64,000 bases of DNA from Isoetes taiwanensis (GCA_021234155.1 JAJEKV010000051.1:6796761-6860760), one strand, 5' to 3'. Positions 11,451-22,761 are shown, counted from the stretch's first letter. Made by a program: numbers and translations. Notes: generated by a model from the sequence alone, not told the origin.

Positions 11451-14400
11451 ATGAATCCACTTTCTGAATATGGGAATTGGCTGTGCAGAATGGGAGATCG
11501 GCATATGCCACTCCTGTGCAAGTGTGTTGCTTGTACAAGAGTTAATCCAGAAGGTGTTATACTGAGCAGAGAGCGACATAGGTACCACAATAAACCGAGG
11601 CAGCACCAAAGCAATGATCAGCCCACTCAGCTACAAGATGAGGGTAAAGTTATTTGCAAATGTCCTTACTGTCTTTGTCAAGGCAGTTCTGGTGTTCCAT
11701 TTAGTAGGGCAGGATATTTGAAGCATGTTAAACATGCCAAACATCAAGATCCAGTTGTGTCTTTGATTGAAGTCCAGCAACAAGCATTCCAAATTGGAAG
11801 TAGCACGGCACAAGGGGCATCAAATAGCATGTCTGAAGACGATCCAGGTATCTCAGCCTTCTATGATTTACCAAATGTACATGGGAAAGGGGATTTTAAC
11901 GATCTCGGCCCTGATATTCATGATATTCATGATGCTGGATCATCCCCATTCCAAGAAGTGGAGCTTCAAATGATGAGAATAATAAGGGCAATGCTAGACA
12001 ACCAGTTCATTGCTTATTTACTTGAGATGCAGGGTATTCTAGACATGCATAATGCATCAGAAAAGCTTCAAGATGCATTATTGGCTTTGCTTTTCCAGAA
12101 TAGCAATGGGAGTTGTTTAGCATCAGTGATTGCCGAGAGAGGCATTAATTTTGGAAAGGTAAATGGCTGTTATGTTCCAACCAGTTTGAAATGCATGAAG
12201 AAAATGTATGTAGACATGGGCCTCTCTTCTTTGCAAAGGCATAGTGTTTGTATACATGATGATGATGCAGTTTATAAATTCAGAGTAATAGAAGATGGCG
12301 TTGATATGAGCTGCTCGTGCAAAAGGGATAGAGATGGAGTCATGGTTAGTAGATCTAATTGCATTGAGCATGAATCATGCTCAATTTGTGACAAGACCAG
12401 AAAGGATGCCGTCACTTTTTTATACAGTCCTATCAGCAGTATTATGAGACTAAGGTGTCAGAGCAAGACCATAGCATATAATGACAATGAGCATTGGCGA
12501 CAACGGCAAACATGGCTAGGCAAGGGAATTGATGAGAGGCCTTCCAAGATTTCTGAATGTTGGCATGCAAAGCGATGGAGAGAAATGCAATACTTTTGGG
12601 ATCCACAAACAAACTGGGAGTTACCAATAGTATGCAAGCACTGCAAAACTGTAATAAAAACTTCAGCCCTTGATGTACAAAGTGAATTTGATGATTTTAG
12701 TCAGATGTACACTTTGACATGTCCACAATGTATTCGTTGTGATTCTTATCAGAGAACACAATGCTTTGGTGATCCTAGAAACCTAGCACTGATGATGCAT
12801 TGGGATGGATTTCAGTCAACACGAACCACAATAAGAAGTAGTGGTGTTGTCTGACTCATAGTATTGAATGGTGGGAAGCATGTGGATGCTAAGATAAGGG
12901 ATGTTACATTTCCAGTACTTTTTATTCCAAAGGAAAGAATCAGTTCAGGCACTAACAGCTTAGATCCCTTCCTACAACCACTTGTAGATGAGCTTAGAGA
13001 CCTCTACATAACTGGAGTAAAAGTCAATTATGCACTTGAAAGCGAGTATATTCATGCAGGGCTGCCACAAGTTTTCTACCAAAGGTGTTTCTTATATGCT
13101 ATAACGGCAGACCATCCAGCTCAATGTGAAATTCTAAAGTTCTCCTCAGGTGCGTTTATTTACATGTGAATATACGATTGAATCTATTGATAAAATCTTT
13201 AATTTTTCTTTTCAATTAGGTGGAAAGGTACCATGTAGAAGATGTGATCTTGTGTTAGGTGCTGCAAATGATGGGAAGTACTACTATGAAGATATTTGGA
13301 GGAGAACACGATTTCCAGATGCAAAAAAAAATATGGACCATGTACTTCGAAGCATTCAACAATTAAACGATGGGGTGCCCAATGCTGCACGAGATACAGG
13401 TGTCCGAGGTACTAGCATGTTCTTGAGTTTATTTCACCTCTATGGTCTAGACTTATTACATCATACTATTGTGGACCTTATGCACACCTTAGCATTAAAT
13501 CTCCTGCAAAAGTGCAATAGGCTTATGTTTGATCAGATAAAGGAGGAGGGTAATGAAAAAATTGCTATGGAGAGGTTGCAGACCATGATTGGCACTCGGA
13601 CACATAAAATGAAATCTGGTAGGTGCCCGAAAGATCCATTCAAACGCCTTGGTTTCTTCAAGGCACAGGAGCATCAGTTCTATTGTCAATGGTATGCAGA
13701 CTATGTGGCAGCAAATTTAGTGTCTGAATCGCACTTTTCCGTTTCTCAAATTGCAACGGATCTTACTAGAATTTTCTATGACTTTGCAAGAACAAATGGG
13801 TGGTCTGAAGAAACAGTAAGTACCGCTAGAAAGTTATTGCAAGCTTGGCGTCTGCATTGGAATGCTCTTTCTGGCCGTAATACAGCACCTCTTGAGCACA
13901 TGATTGGGGAAGGCCATGTATTGGATGATATAGAACTGATAGGTCCACCTGATGCTACATGGTGCTATTACTTTGAGAGCACATTTGCGAAACTAATTCA
14001 AATGCATACAAATAAGAAAGAGATGGAACTGACCTATGCCCGTGTGGAGAACCGTATCTTATTTTCTAGGATCTTCCATCTAAAAAGTTTAGACAATGAC
14101 GGTTTGTTACCTCCAGAGCGTGCTACTATGCAGTTGCAGTCAGCTTTGAGACATGTCCATCAAAATGTGTTTTCCACTGGTATACTTCATGCAAAGTCAC
14201 AACCCATTGCCATTGGCTTATGGGAATCATGCAACAGGTATGACATGATTGAATGGAAGGATTTTATCTCTAAAAAAGGTATATTGATTGGATTCCATCA
14301 AACAAGGCAATGTACGCCAGATGAAGCAAGGGCTATCCAAGATCTTCACTCTTCAATGGAGGTTCCAAGGGGTGAAGTTTCAGAATTTAAGTCTATCCTG

Positions 14401-15084
14401 ATAAGGGGATCAATTTTTAGAGTGGGTGATACACTTGTGGTAGAAAATAAAGATACAAATGATTGTCAATGGTATGGTAAGATGAGATACATTTTTTCTT
14501 ATAAGCAGGGTGATGAAACGAGTGTATATTTTGCAGCAAATTACTACAGGTATCATATCCAAGACAATAAAGTTCAACTTGATGAACCAAGTGGGATGCC
14601 TATCTTAGCTACTAGTATGGAGCCATTCAATCATGAATCTATTTTGCCAGTCCAACATATTCTTCGAGAAATATGTCTTTTACCAATGCGAGCAGCAAAA
14701 GATAAAAGATTGATCGCATTTGAGACTATTACAACAAAATTGCCAGATAGGCTTCTCCAGTTGCATAAGTGTGGTAATGTTCCAATTTGGCCTCTCGTGG
14801 ATGACGTCGTGGCAATTCAAGCCATAAAACGGGGTGATGCCCCACATCTAGCATCATACGATGGTTACTGGTATGCTTGGATTAATGCAGTTAATGAGAA
14901 GGATAAAAAGATGAAGTTGACTTGGTTAGAGCCAAAGAGTAAGAAGGGGCGTAAATGTTTAGGAATTTCATATGTGGAAAAGAGATGGCAGTCTTGGGAT
15001 TGTCTCTTAAGGGTATTAAACGTTATGAAGGAAGGTGCAGGAAAAAATATTTGCTTCTTCTTGATTGAAGAACCTTCTCTTTGA
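11451..15084 (+). pseudogene. Tnp2-type (CACTA superfamily) transposase gene
   Basis: This would encode a cut-and-paste transposase of about 1,190 residues. It reads from an ATG at 11451 through an in-frame TGA at 12852-12854, then on in the same frame. A 70-bp intron at 13150-13219 (GGTGCG...TTAG) joins SSG to GKVPCRRC in frame. Cys/His motifs lie near the N terminus (CKCVAC, CPYCLC...HVKHAKH) and mid-protein (SICDKTRK, CKHCKT, CPQC). The Tnp2 signature follows: DPFLQPLVDELRDLY, then ADHPAQCEILKF and CRRC. The C-terminal third has a BAH-like segment (GSIFRVGDTLVV...WYGKMRYIF) and a tudor/chromo-like segment (WPLVDDVVAIQ...GYWYAWINAV). The stop at 12852 is the only break seen, so this copy may be recently inactivated, or the stop may be a sequence error. 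Confidence 0.8.
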
Positions 15085-15880
15085 GGTACTTGAGCTTAGT
15101 TCATCTCCTTTTGTTTTGTAATTATAAAAATCTATTATGTTTACTCTAAGTTCAATCGCTTGCCATAATGTTAAGTTGGCTGCGATGTTTAGCTTTACAT
15201 TTGGAGCGGTTTAATAAGCTAGCTATAAAATTATTTATTACCATATTAAGATATTAACCTTGACATTGTAGTAGTTTTTTGAGCTAAGCGTTATAAAATT
15301 GTTAGTTAAGATGGTGTCGATGGTATCTCTATATTTACATATGAGTGGTCATTATTCCCTAAACACTAACCCTCACAATTTCTTGGCTAAATGACATTAC
15401 AAGGTTTCTTACAATATTAAGTAACAGAGGCAAAGCATTCACCTTTAGTTTTGACATTGCACTAATCACAAATTTCTAATATTGCTACGAAGTTACTAGC
15501 CTGATATCAATTCACTACAAAGTTTCCTTTATTGCGAAGCAACACATTGATTTTAATCTATGTCATTAGTGACACGTTGTTTATTTTTCTTTTGTAAAAT
15601 TTATTGATAAGGCTCATTTGATTCTACGAAGCCTTACACGCGTATGCTTCCTATACATTTAGAAGCTTTGCATCTTTATTAAGGCTCACAACTGTTGCAT
15701 TTGGAAAAATACAATATTAACAACACGATTAACACAAGAATAAACTATTAATGAGCATAGTAAACAACCACATAAAGAAACCCTTAGCATCTTTGCAAAT
15801 TTTAACGTGGTTCTCAAACTAATAAGAACGCGATAGAATACAAATTTGTGACAACTAGCATGTAAACACATCTGAAATTA
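15085..15880. other. AT-rich 3' region without a gene
   Basis: This is the sequence between the transposase stop and the right subterminal repeats. I see no coding region or structured repeat in it. Confidence 0.5.
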
Positions 15881-15889
15881 TGCTACTAA

Positions 15890-16690
15890 AAATGTATATA
15901 GAAAAATCATTCCATTAAATTAATGATGATTTTCAAAGACCATCATAAACTCTAGAATTCATAAGTTAAATATAGTACGAACTAGGAATGGTTTTGCAAA
16001 ATCAAGATGTGCTTAAAACACATCTTCTAAACTATTGATGATTTCAAAAAACAATTGTACGATTGTAGAATTCATGTAAGTAAACATGATATGAACTAGC
16101 AATGATTTTGCTAAAAAACTATACACTTAAAAACAATCTCACAAATTAATTATGATTTCTATAAAGCTTTGAATTAGTACAAAAAATACGATATGAAGCA
16201 CTATTGGTCTTGCAAAATCGATATATGCTTAGAATACATCTTCTAAACTATGGATGATTTCAAAAAACTATTATATGATTATGGAATTCATGTAATTAAA
16301 CATGATATAAACTATTAGTGATTTTGCTAAATCAATCTACACTTAAAAACAACCTTATGAACTAATAATGATTTCTAGAAACTAGTGTAAAATTTTGAAT
16401 TAGTACAAAAAATATGGTATTAGCCACTATTGGTTTTTTAAAATCAATATATGCTTAAAACACCTCTTCTAAACTATTGATGATTTCAAAAACCTATTGT
16501 ACAATCGTAGAAGTCATGTAATTAAACAGGATATGCTTTTGCTAAATCATTGTACATTAAAAAACAATCATACAAACTAATGATGATTTCTAGAAACTAC
16601 TGTAAATTTATGAATTAGTACAAATAATATGATATGAACCACTATTGATTTTGCAAAACTAGGAAGAACACATGATTTTTCTTTACATTT
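15890..16690 (+). repeat. Right subterminal repeats of the CACTA-like element
   Basis: GATGATTTCAAAAAAC...GAATTCATGTAA recurs at about 16033, 16252 and 16478 (spacing about 220 bp). It alternates with a related half-unit containing TGATTTTGCTAAA and TTAAAAACAA. The array ends about 60 bp before the right terminal repeat and mirrors the repetitive left end. Confidence 0.75.
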
Positions 16691-16771
16691 TGTATTGTCA
16701 TATAAAAAAATCACATATATACTGGTTTTCATGCTAATTTTTTATACAAGTTCATTTTTGGGGGCCTTGTG

Positions 16772-17853
16772 TATGAGGAGTTGTTGCTGCATTCGGCCCG
16801 TCTCTTATTCTTTCTTTCAGTGCAGTCAAGTGGCCACTGTAAATTTTACGGACCTGCAATTGTCTTACACCTTGCTCGTCCTTAGGTGCAAGCTTCACAC
16901 AGTCTACAGAGAGATGCATGATGCCGGGTACACGACATCTCAGCTCGATTTCCTCGAGCTTCTTAGATGCCATGTCCTTCTCCTTGCTTGCTATCTTCGT
17001 GCCCGGTCCTGACGGCAAAGCTTGCTTAAGGGCCTTCCTGGCAGCTTTTGAGAGCGGAGGCTCGGTGGTTGTAACCAGGCCAGCCTTGTAGTAATTTCTT
17101 TTTCCTTTCTTTTTAGGTGGCTCCTCCTCTTCCTCCTCTACATCCTCCTCTACATCCTCCTCTTCGATTTCCTCTACTTCTTCCTCCTCTTCCACATCTT
17201 CGACAAGTTGCAAAGTGGCGCTCCCCGTTGCTTTAGAAAGGGTAAGTTTTGGAACAGAGGGCATTGCATCTTTCAATAATTTAGGAACAGAGGCACTAGA
17301 AGTTAAAATAGGATCCTTGCACAATAGCAGGTCCTTCAAAATGGTGACAAGATCCTGGAAAGAAACATTCCATTAGCGCAAGAAGAACATTAAAGTTTCT
17401 TAGGCTATGCGCGCATAGACAATACTTACAATTTTTGCTTTCATTCGGGCCTGAATGTAACCCTGCATGTCCTCGGGAGATGACAGACTGAGCTTAAAGA
17501 AATGGGGGTCCACCGAGTAAACATGTTGAGCCTCCTTAGTCGTTGTGGTGCAGTTAATATGAAACATACCGAAGAGCTCGGTATCTATTAACCTGCCACA
17601 TCTCTTGAAGCTGTCCAACTCTTTGGATTCTTTACCAAAACTATCACAAATGTACAGATACAAAAAATGGGCCGTCACAGGCTCACCACTTCCTCTTACA
17701 AGTAGCCACTGCTGGTCCTTACAGAAATAGGAACCGTCCTCAGTGATCATGAATGGTGTAGGTGCATCACCCTTCGGTTGATTCTTATCCTTTGTCGGCT
17801 TCCTCTTCTTGGCAGCCTTGTGGGAGGAGCCTGCTTCAGGATTTTTCTTGGTT
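16772..17853 (-). pseudogene. ParB-methyltransferase gene of Element A, 5' part
   Basis: This is the upstream part of the minus-strand gene continued at 3963-1267. An exon from about 17853 (after acceptor TGTAG) to 17430 is basic at first (KKRKPTKDKNQ) and then unassigned (EDGSYFCKDQQWLLVRG). Its donor GTAAGT is followed 12 bases later by the palindrome at 17405-17418. The next exon starts at 17354 (acceptor TTTCCAG). It contains a strongly acidic Glu run and a basic patch (PPKKKGKRNYYK), then the start of a ParB/Srx-like domain: VPGIMHLSVDCVKL, then HLTALKERI. At 16775 the nested transposon interrupts it. With one TAT copy the frame runs on into ICIVDPAQ on the other side. The first exon of the gene was not identified with confidence. 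Confidence 0.72.
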
Positions 17854-17879
17854 CTACATGACAGAAAAAACATATTAAA

Positions 17880-18320
17880 GGAACAAGCAGATCTAACATT
17901 GGAAAGCCCTATGCGCGCATAGACAACCGCAAGTGAAAAACATTATGCCTATGCGCGCATAGACAATGGCAGGATAAAAGGTAAATGCCTATGCGCGCAT
18001 AGATAAGGGATGCTAAAAATGTTGGTGCCTATGCGCGCATAGACAATACAAGAAGAGAAAAACAATATGCCTGTGCGCGCAAAAACAATAATAAGAAAAA
18101 AGACAGAATGCCTATGTGCGCATAGACTATGAAAGAAAAAAACACTAAATGCTACTGCCCTTGGAAGAAGAAATTCGGCAAACAAGATGTCCAAAAAGCT
18201 AAAAATCAACTATCTTCGACTCTAACCAAAAGTCCCTAAACGGGCTACATTTGGTATAAAATTTCTAACAAGTACTGTAAACTGCTACTGGCTGAGATGT
18301 TTACGTACCTTCCACCTGTC
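17880..18320. promoter_or_regulatory. Divergent control region of Element A with a 40-bp-period palindrome array
   Basis: CTATGCGCGCATAG starts at 17909, 17949, 17989 and 18029. Degenerate copies start at about 18071 (CTGTGCGCGCA) and 18112 (CTATGTGCGCATAG). Spacings are 40, 40, 40, 42 and 41 bp, and the bases between palindromes differ. The array lies between the ParB-methyltransferase gene (leftward) and the transposase-like gene (rightward). Iteron-like arrays in a divergent promoter are typical operator or partition sites. Binding by an element protein is inference. Confidence 0.8.
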
Positions 18321-21300
18321 ATGTTTGGCGACGCTATGCAGAAGTCTATGGAGATGCTACAGTTCGAAACGGAAGAGCAAATTTCTAGGTGGAGGTCGAG
18401 CGCCTTGGAGTATCGTCTGTATGTGCAAATGCCTCCATATGTTTTCGTATTTATATTGTGTTAGGTACTTTGCTTTTCGTCTATGAATTCTTGCATACAC
18501 ATCTAGTTTTGGTTGCAGGCATTGGCTTGTGGAGATAATGTCTAATATTTTGTAATGTTTCTTGGTTGTGTGGCATCTACTTTTCGTATTGAAGTATGCG
18601 CACATATTCATATTTTATCCCTGTCTATGCGCGCATGGGCAACTAGTGTATATTACGTTTATGCTTTGCTTTTCTATCTTGGCGCATGGGCATGTAGACT
18701 TGCGGGTTTGAAGGAGAGGGTTTAATGGCTGAAACAAGTCACTCTTCCTTGTGCGGCAATGGGGCGGCAGCGAAGGCGTTTTTACTTCAAGTCCTCCGTT
18801 AATGTGGCAATATTGACTGCGTGGTCGTTACAACACACCCACACCGGTGGGTGGCGATGAAGAACTGCCGATCGCTTCTCCGGATGCTACCTCCTCCACA
18901 CCATCTCCCTCCCCTTTACACCCACTGCGCGTGTGTCTACCTCTTTTCAAACTCCATCTCAAAACCGTTTTCTGACATTCGTCCGTTTTCAAAACACCCT
19001 CCCCCCCGCCACAATCACGAAGTATCTTCTCCTCTTCCCCTACTCAACGTACTCACTCTATTTTTGATACTCCTTCACCTCTCCAGGAACTACACGAATC
19101 GTTGCAATATATTGTAGATTCTGCGGAGAGACGTGTGCTGCGTGCTGCTGGCCCTTCTTTAACAGAAAGGGCTTCTGAGGAAGACCTTCAAGTTCTGAAG
19201 AGAAAGTCGAGAACATTATTTGCTGACAGACCTGGCACTTCCGTTGAGGGCGACAAGGCTGATGACCCCGTGTTTGAAGACGTGCAGTTCTGCACTCCTG
19301 AAAGACCTACCACAGACACTGCTCAGAATAAAAGTCCTGCAGTGAAAAACCCGTACAGCAGTGCGAAAAGATTTAAGAGGGATCCCACAGTAAAAGCTTT
19401 TAGAACTGTTATGCGCGAGCGATTGATGGGACTGTCTTACATGAGAAAAGCGAGAGGAGATTGAATTCTTTGTCAAAAAAAAAAATGCTTCTGTGCCTTT
19501 ACATTTTCGTCTTTAAGGAACATAAGACAACGGTTTTTGTCAATGTCGAAAGGTGATCAAGAGTTGTACTTGGCATACAGTGTAAGGCCTGAAGTTGGAG
19601 ACAATTTTTCATACTATGTTTCGAGCAACACAGTGTGCCAACTTGCTTTTAAAAGAATACATGCCATTGGAAGTCGTCGCATGTCAAGAGTGCAAAAGAG
19701 GTTAGACAGGAATCCGTGCATTGATGACTATTCACACCCAAAGAAAGTTGTCGGTATGTACTGCCTAGAAGCAAAAGCTTGGCTGGTAGGTTTCTTTGAC
19801 TCTAGCGTGGCGACTTCCAAGCAGATCCACGTATATCATCGCGAGACGGTATTACTAAGAAGGAAGTCTACAACATGTACAAGGATCTTTTCCAGAGTTC
19901 AAGTCAGAAGTTCATATCCTATTCCTACTTCTTGAGGTTGTGGAAGCAAGAATTTAATCTTGTTAGGATTCGAAGAAGAGCCTGACATTTTCCGGTGTGT
20001 ACTAGCTGCTCCACATTAAAGGAAAAAGCGATCAATGGCAAAGGATATTCTAGAAAAAGTGCGTCCCTTTCGTCTAATCCCTTCTCGTTAGCACGACTAG
20101 AGACATTGTCTTATGCGGCCATATACGGCTATTTAGTCTTGAGTTTGTCTAATGGCATAGCGGTCTTTTTTAATCTTGTAGTACTTCGCAACAAGGTCTC
20201 TTCAATCTTGTAGCTTCGCCCCTTCCCCGGTAGCTCGCCTATGCGGCGCGATATGCGTCTACAAAAGCTTTTGCGGTTACGTGGAGCCCTTCTTGTTGCT
20301 TCAAGGTGCGACAAGCTTTGCCTATCGCGGCGCATATACGGCTACAAAAGCTTAGCTTCTGATTACTGTGGAGCCTTCTTGTTGCTTCAAAGATGCCGAC
20401 AAGCTTTGCCTATCTTGGCGCATAGCACGGCTACAAAAGCTTAGCTTCTGATTACGTGGAGCCTTACATTTGCTTCAAAGGTCTTGACTAATGTCTTAAT
20501 TGCGGATCGGATAACTCAAGAGTTGCAAGTTCCGAGAGAGGCTCAAGCCTTGGAGAGAAAGAAGCTAGCAAAACATAGAAAGAAATCTTTGAGAGGCCAC
20601 TTTCGAATATATGTGTACGTGGTGGTAGGCGGCATGGACCAAAAGAAGACCTCACTTCCCATTTTGTAAATGTTCCAAAGGATTTAGATGAATCAATTTT
20701 TTGAGGCTTCATTTGGTTGGGGCGATGATCTTTCATGGTGTTTATGCGGTCGCAGTATTTTTGACCTATCCAAATATACACAGCGATCCTAACCTCACGG
20801 TGACAATACTAAATAAGATTTTGCTGGCAAAGGAGAAGCTGCCTCCAGTGTTGTACTTACAGTTAGACAATACTACTAGAGAAAATAAAAACCAAGTTTT
20901 ATTTGCTTATTGCGCAATGCTGGTCGAGCTGGGTATCTTTCGAAAGGTCAAGGTTGGTTTCTTACTTGTGGGCCACACCCATGATCAGATAGACCAAATG
21001 TTCAACAGATTTTTACGTGCGGTTCGAAGGAAAAAAGCATTTTGTCTACACTCCTTAATGCGGTGTGATTGAGCAAGCTTACAATCCGACTCCAGTTGTC
21101 GAAGTGCTTAGCGAGACTTTTGATTTTCGTGAGTTTGTTTTCCAGCGTCATGGTGATACAGGTCCTGCTATCCATAAGTTGAATAATTTGACATTTCAAC
21201 ATCATGTAAAATTTTTTCTCAAGGACGGTAAAGCACAACTTCAAGGGAAGTACTTTGTCACCTCCCAAACTTGGCGACTGGCAGGCCTACAATATTTAAA

Positions 21301-22212
21301 ATATGTTCACTGAAACTAAGGTAATGAGAAGGGCTATTCAGTGACCCGAAAAGTGCCGTAGACTACTGAGAAAAGAACAAGGACAAAAATCCCTTCGTCT
21401 CACCGGACCGCATGGAGAAAAGTATAAGGTCGGGGTTTTTAAGTACTTTTGAGGAGGACAAAGGCTGGTGGGAGAATTTCTTTTCAATAATGCGGGATGT
21501 AACTAAATCCCTCAACAAACATCTCCCCGGAAGTTGCTTTTTGTTGGCCCCGGTACTCAAGTTCATCCCCTTGTTGAGGCGGACCAAGGAATTGCAAAGG
21601 GTTCCGTGTTCAGCGATCAAGTCAACAAGGAACCCGATCGTGTAATGTACCTCGAAGTAGGCGTGCCTTGAAAAGAACCAAGGCCAAACTCGAAAAACTT
21701 GCGGATTTGTCTAAGGGGATGCTTATATTTTGTACCTTCGACCGATGATGACTAAGAGTCCTTTCGGATTGCGCGGGTTAAGGACATTGTACTCAAAGAC
21801 AATCTCCCCGGTAGTGAAAGTTCCGGGTAATGCGCCACTAAGGATCTGATCCTTTTGCTGGTCGGTATGATCCTGTGATAATTCCTTTCAAGAAGGGGGG
21901 AAAACGATGAATAAGAATCACATGGACAATCTGGACCTGAACGAAACTCAAGTGCTGGCTTATGATTTTACACTCAAGGTTGATAACAGGCTACGTGCGA
22001 CAACAGTTAACTTACTGAAGTCTTTCTGCGAAGATAGTTCAGACGAAGGTTCCCAGGATGAGGACAGTGTTCCAGCGGTTAGCTCTTCGACCACTTCAAG
22101 TGACAATGAGGAGAGTGGCAACGAGGACAGTGGTGACGAGTCTGAAGGAGTTGACGAGTATAACGACATTCCTAATCCTGCTCTTCTCAAAGGCCGTAAA
22201 CTTCTTGTATAA
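18320..22212 (+). pseudogene. DUF7869-type transposase-like gene of Element A
   Basis: This is the putative transposase of the element, decayed by several frame changes. A first exon candidate starts at the ATG at 18326 (MFGDAMQKSMEML) and ends before GTATGT at about 18419. Later segments include ELHESLQYIVDSAERRV (about 19090), SNTVCQLAFKRIHAIG (about 19625) and VGGMDQKKTSLP (about 20625). The most diagnostic stretch is LYLQLDNTTRENKN (about 20850) followed by VGFLLVGHTHDQIDQMF (about 20950-21005), the conserved acidic block of DUF7869 proteins with an RNase H-like appearance. The C terminus is an acidic Ser/Glu/Asp tail ending at 22212. Element B has the same block with better-preserved frames. 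Frame changes and an internal tandem repeat (20232-20490) make this copy a likely pseudogene. Confidence 0.75.
20232..20490 (+). repeat. Tandem repeat inside the Element A transposase gene
   Basis: Three units of about 85-90 bp share GACAAGCTTTGCCTAT-(C/G)GGCGCATA, ACGGCTACAAAAGC and GTGGAGCC.TTCTTGTTGCTTC. The GGCGCATA core resembles half of the element palindrome. The array interrupts the coding sequence, so it is either intronic or a later expansion. Confidence 0.75.
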
Positions 22213-22727
22213 TCTAAATGTGGGCACATCGTTACCTCCTAGTTTTGGCTAGAGTTTTTTGTACATCTTGTACATGTTTTGTACATGCTCGCATAGCTTC
22301 TTCCAAGTTTATCCATGTTTTTTCATGTCTTGTATAAGCGCCAAATGCTATCAAACATGTTAGTTATGTCTTGTATGTTTTTCTGTTGCCTATGCGCGCA
22401 TAGCACCTTGTGGTTCTTCTTGAGTAATAACAAATAGATACGCCTAGATTTGCCAATCTTGCTTTCATTTCTTGTGAAGATTTTAATGGTTCTTTAATTT
22501 TGCTAGTTTTCTTGTATTTCCTAGATTTTCTTAAAAGGTGACTCCAATTTTACAGCTTGTTTGGGTGTCTACAATTCACAAAACAGCAAAAGTTTTCTAA
22601 TTTTGGACCAAAAAAGGGGTGTCACAAATCAAAATTGAGGGCTGTTTTTTCAATTGACCCCCCAAAAGTGGCAATTTTTAGGTTTTTTTAGGGAATCTTT
22701 GAAAGATTCCTTTTTGTGGTGCAAACG
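22213..22727. other. Right subterminal region of Element A
   Basis: There is no gene between the transposase stop and the right terminal repeat. It contains one palindrome CTATGCGCGCATAG at 22390-22403 and a 19-base inverted repeat GGAATCTTTGAAAGATTCC at 22692-22710, next to the terminal repeat. Confidence 0.6.
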
Positions 22728-22761
22728 CAGGTCATTAGTGCATTTGCTAGGTCACCTTGTT
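22728..22761 (-). repeat. Element A right terminal inverted repeat
   Basis: Reverse complement of 779-812 with one mismatch, followed by the target duplication TCCT at 22762-22765. Confidence 0.9.

Larger units (their letters stand above)
3964..16771. mobile_element. 12.8-kb CACTA-like (Tnp2) transposon nested in Element A
   Basis: The element starts CACAAGGCCCCCAAAATTGAAC and ends with its inverse copy at 16750-16771. It is flanked by the 3-bp duplication TAT (3961-3963 and 16772-16774). Three-base duplications, a Tnp2-type transposase and subterminal tandem repeats are CACTA-superfamily hallmarks, although these termini read CACAA instead of CACTA. It carries a Tnp2-like gene (11451-15084, plus), a four-exon SAM-domain gene (6539-8702, minus) and exons of a palmitoyltransferase-like gene (about 5180-6410, minus). 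It interrupts an exon of the ParB-methyltransferase gene; removing it with one TAT copy restores the reading frame exactly. Confidence 0.87.
779..22761. mobile_element. Element A: TIR transposon with transposase and ParB-methyltransferase genes
   Basis: The boundaries are a 34-bp inverted repeat (left 779-812, right 22728-22761, one mismatch) starting AACAAGGTGACC. The flanking target duplication is TCCT at 775-778 and 22762-22765. The flanks are two halves of a family C repeat that is uninterrupted at 49424-49940, so an empty-site paralogue exists in the window. A second transposon (3964-16771) sits inside. Without it and one TAT copy the element is about 9.2 kb. Native content is a DUF7869-type transposase-like gene on the plus strand (about 18320-22212) and a divergent ParB-methyltransferase gene on the minus strand (17853 to 1267). 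CTATGCGCGCATAG palindromes are found only in the native parts. Both genes carry breaks, so this copy is probably not autonomous. Confidence 0.85.

Noticed and set aside
17909-18125. CRISPR-like array (short palindromic repeats at a regular 40-bp spacing)
   Set aside because: The repeated unit is only about 14 bp and fully palindromic, there are no cas-like genes, and single copies of the same palindrome occur in introns. An operator- or iteron-like array in a eukaryotic transposon fits better.
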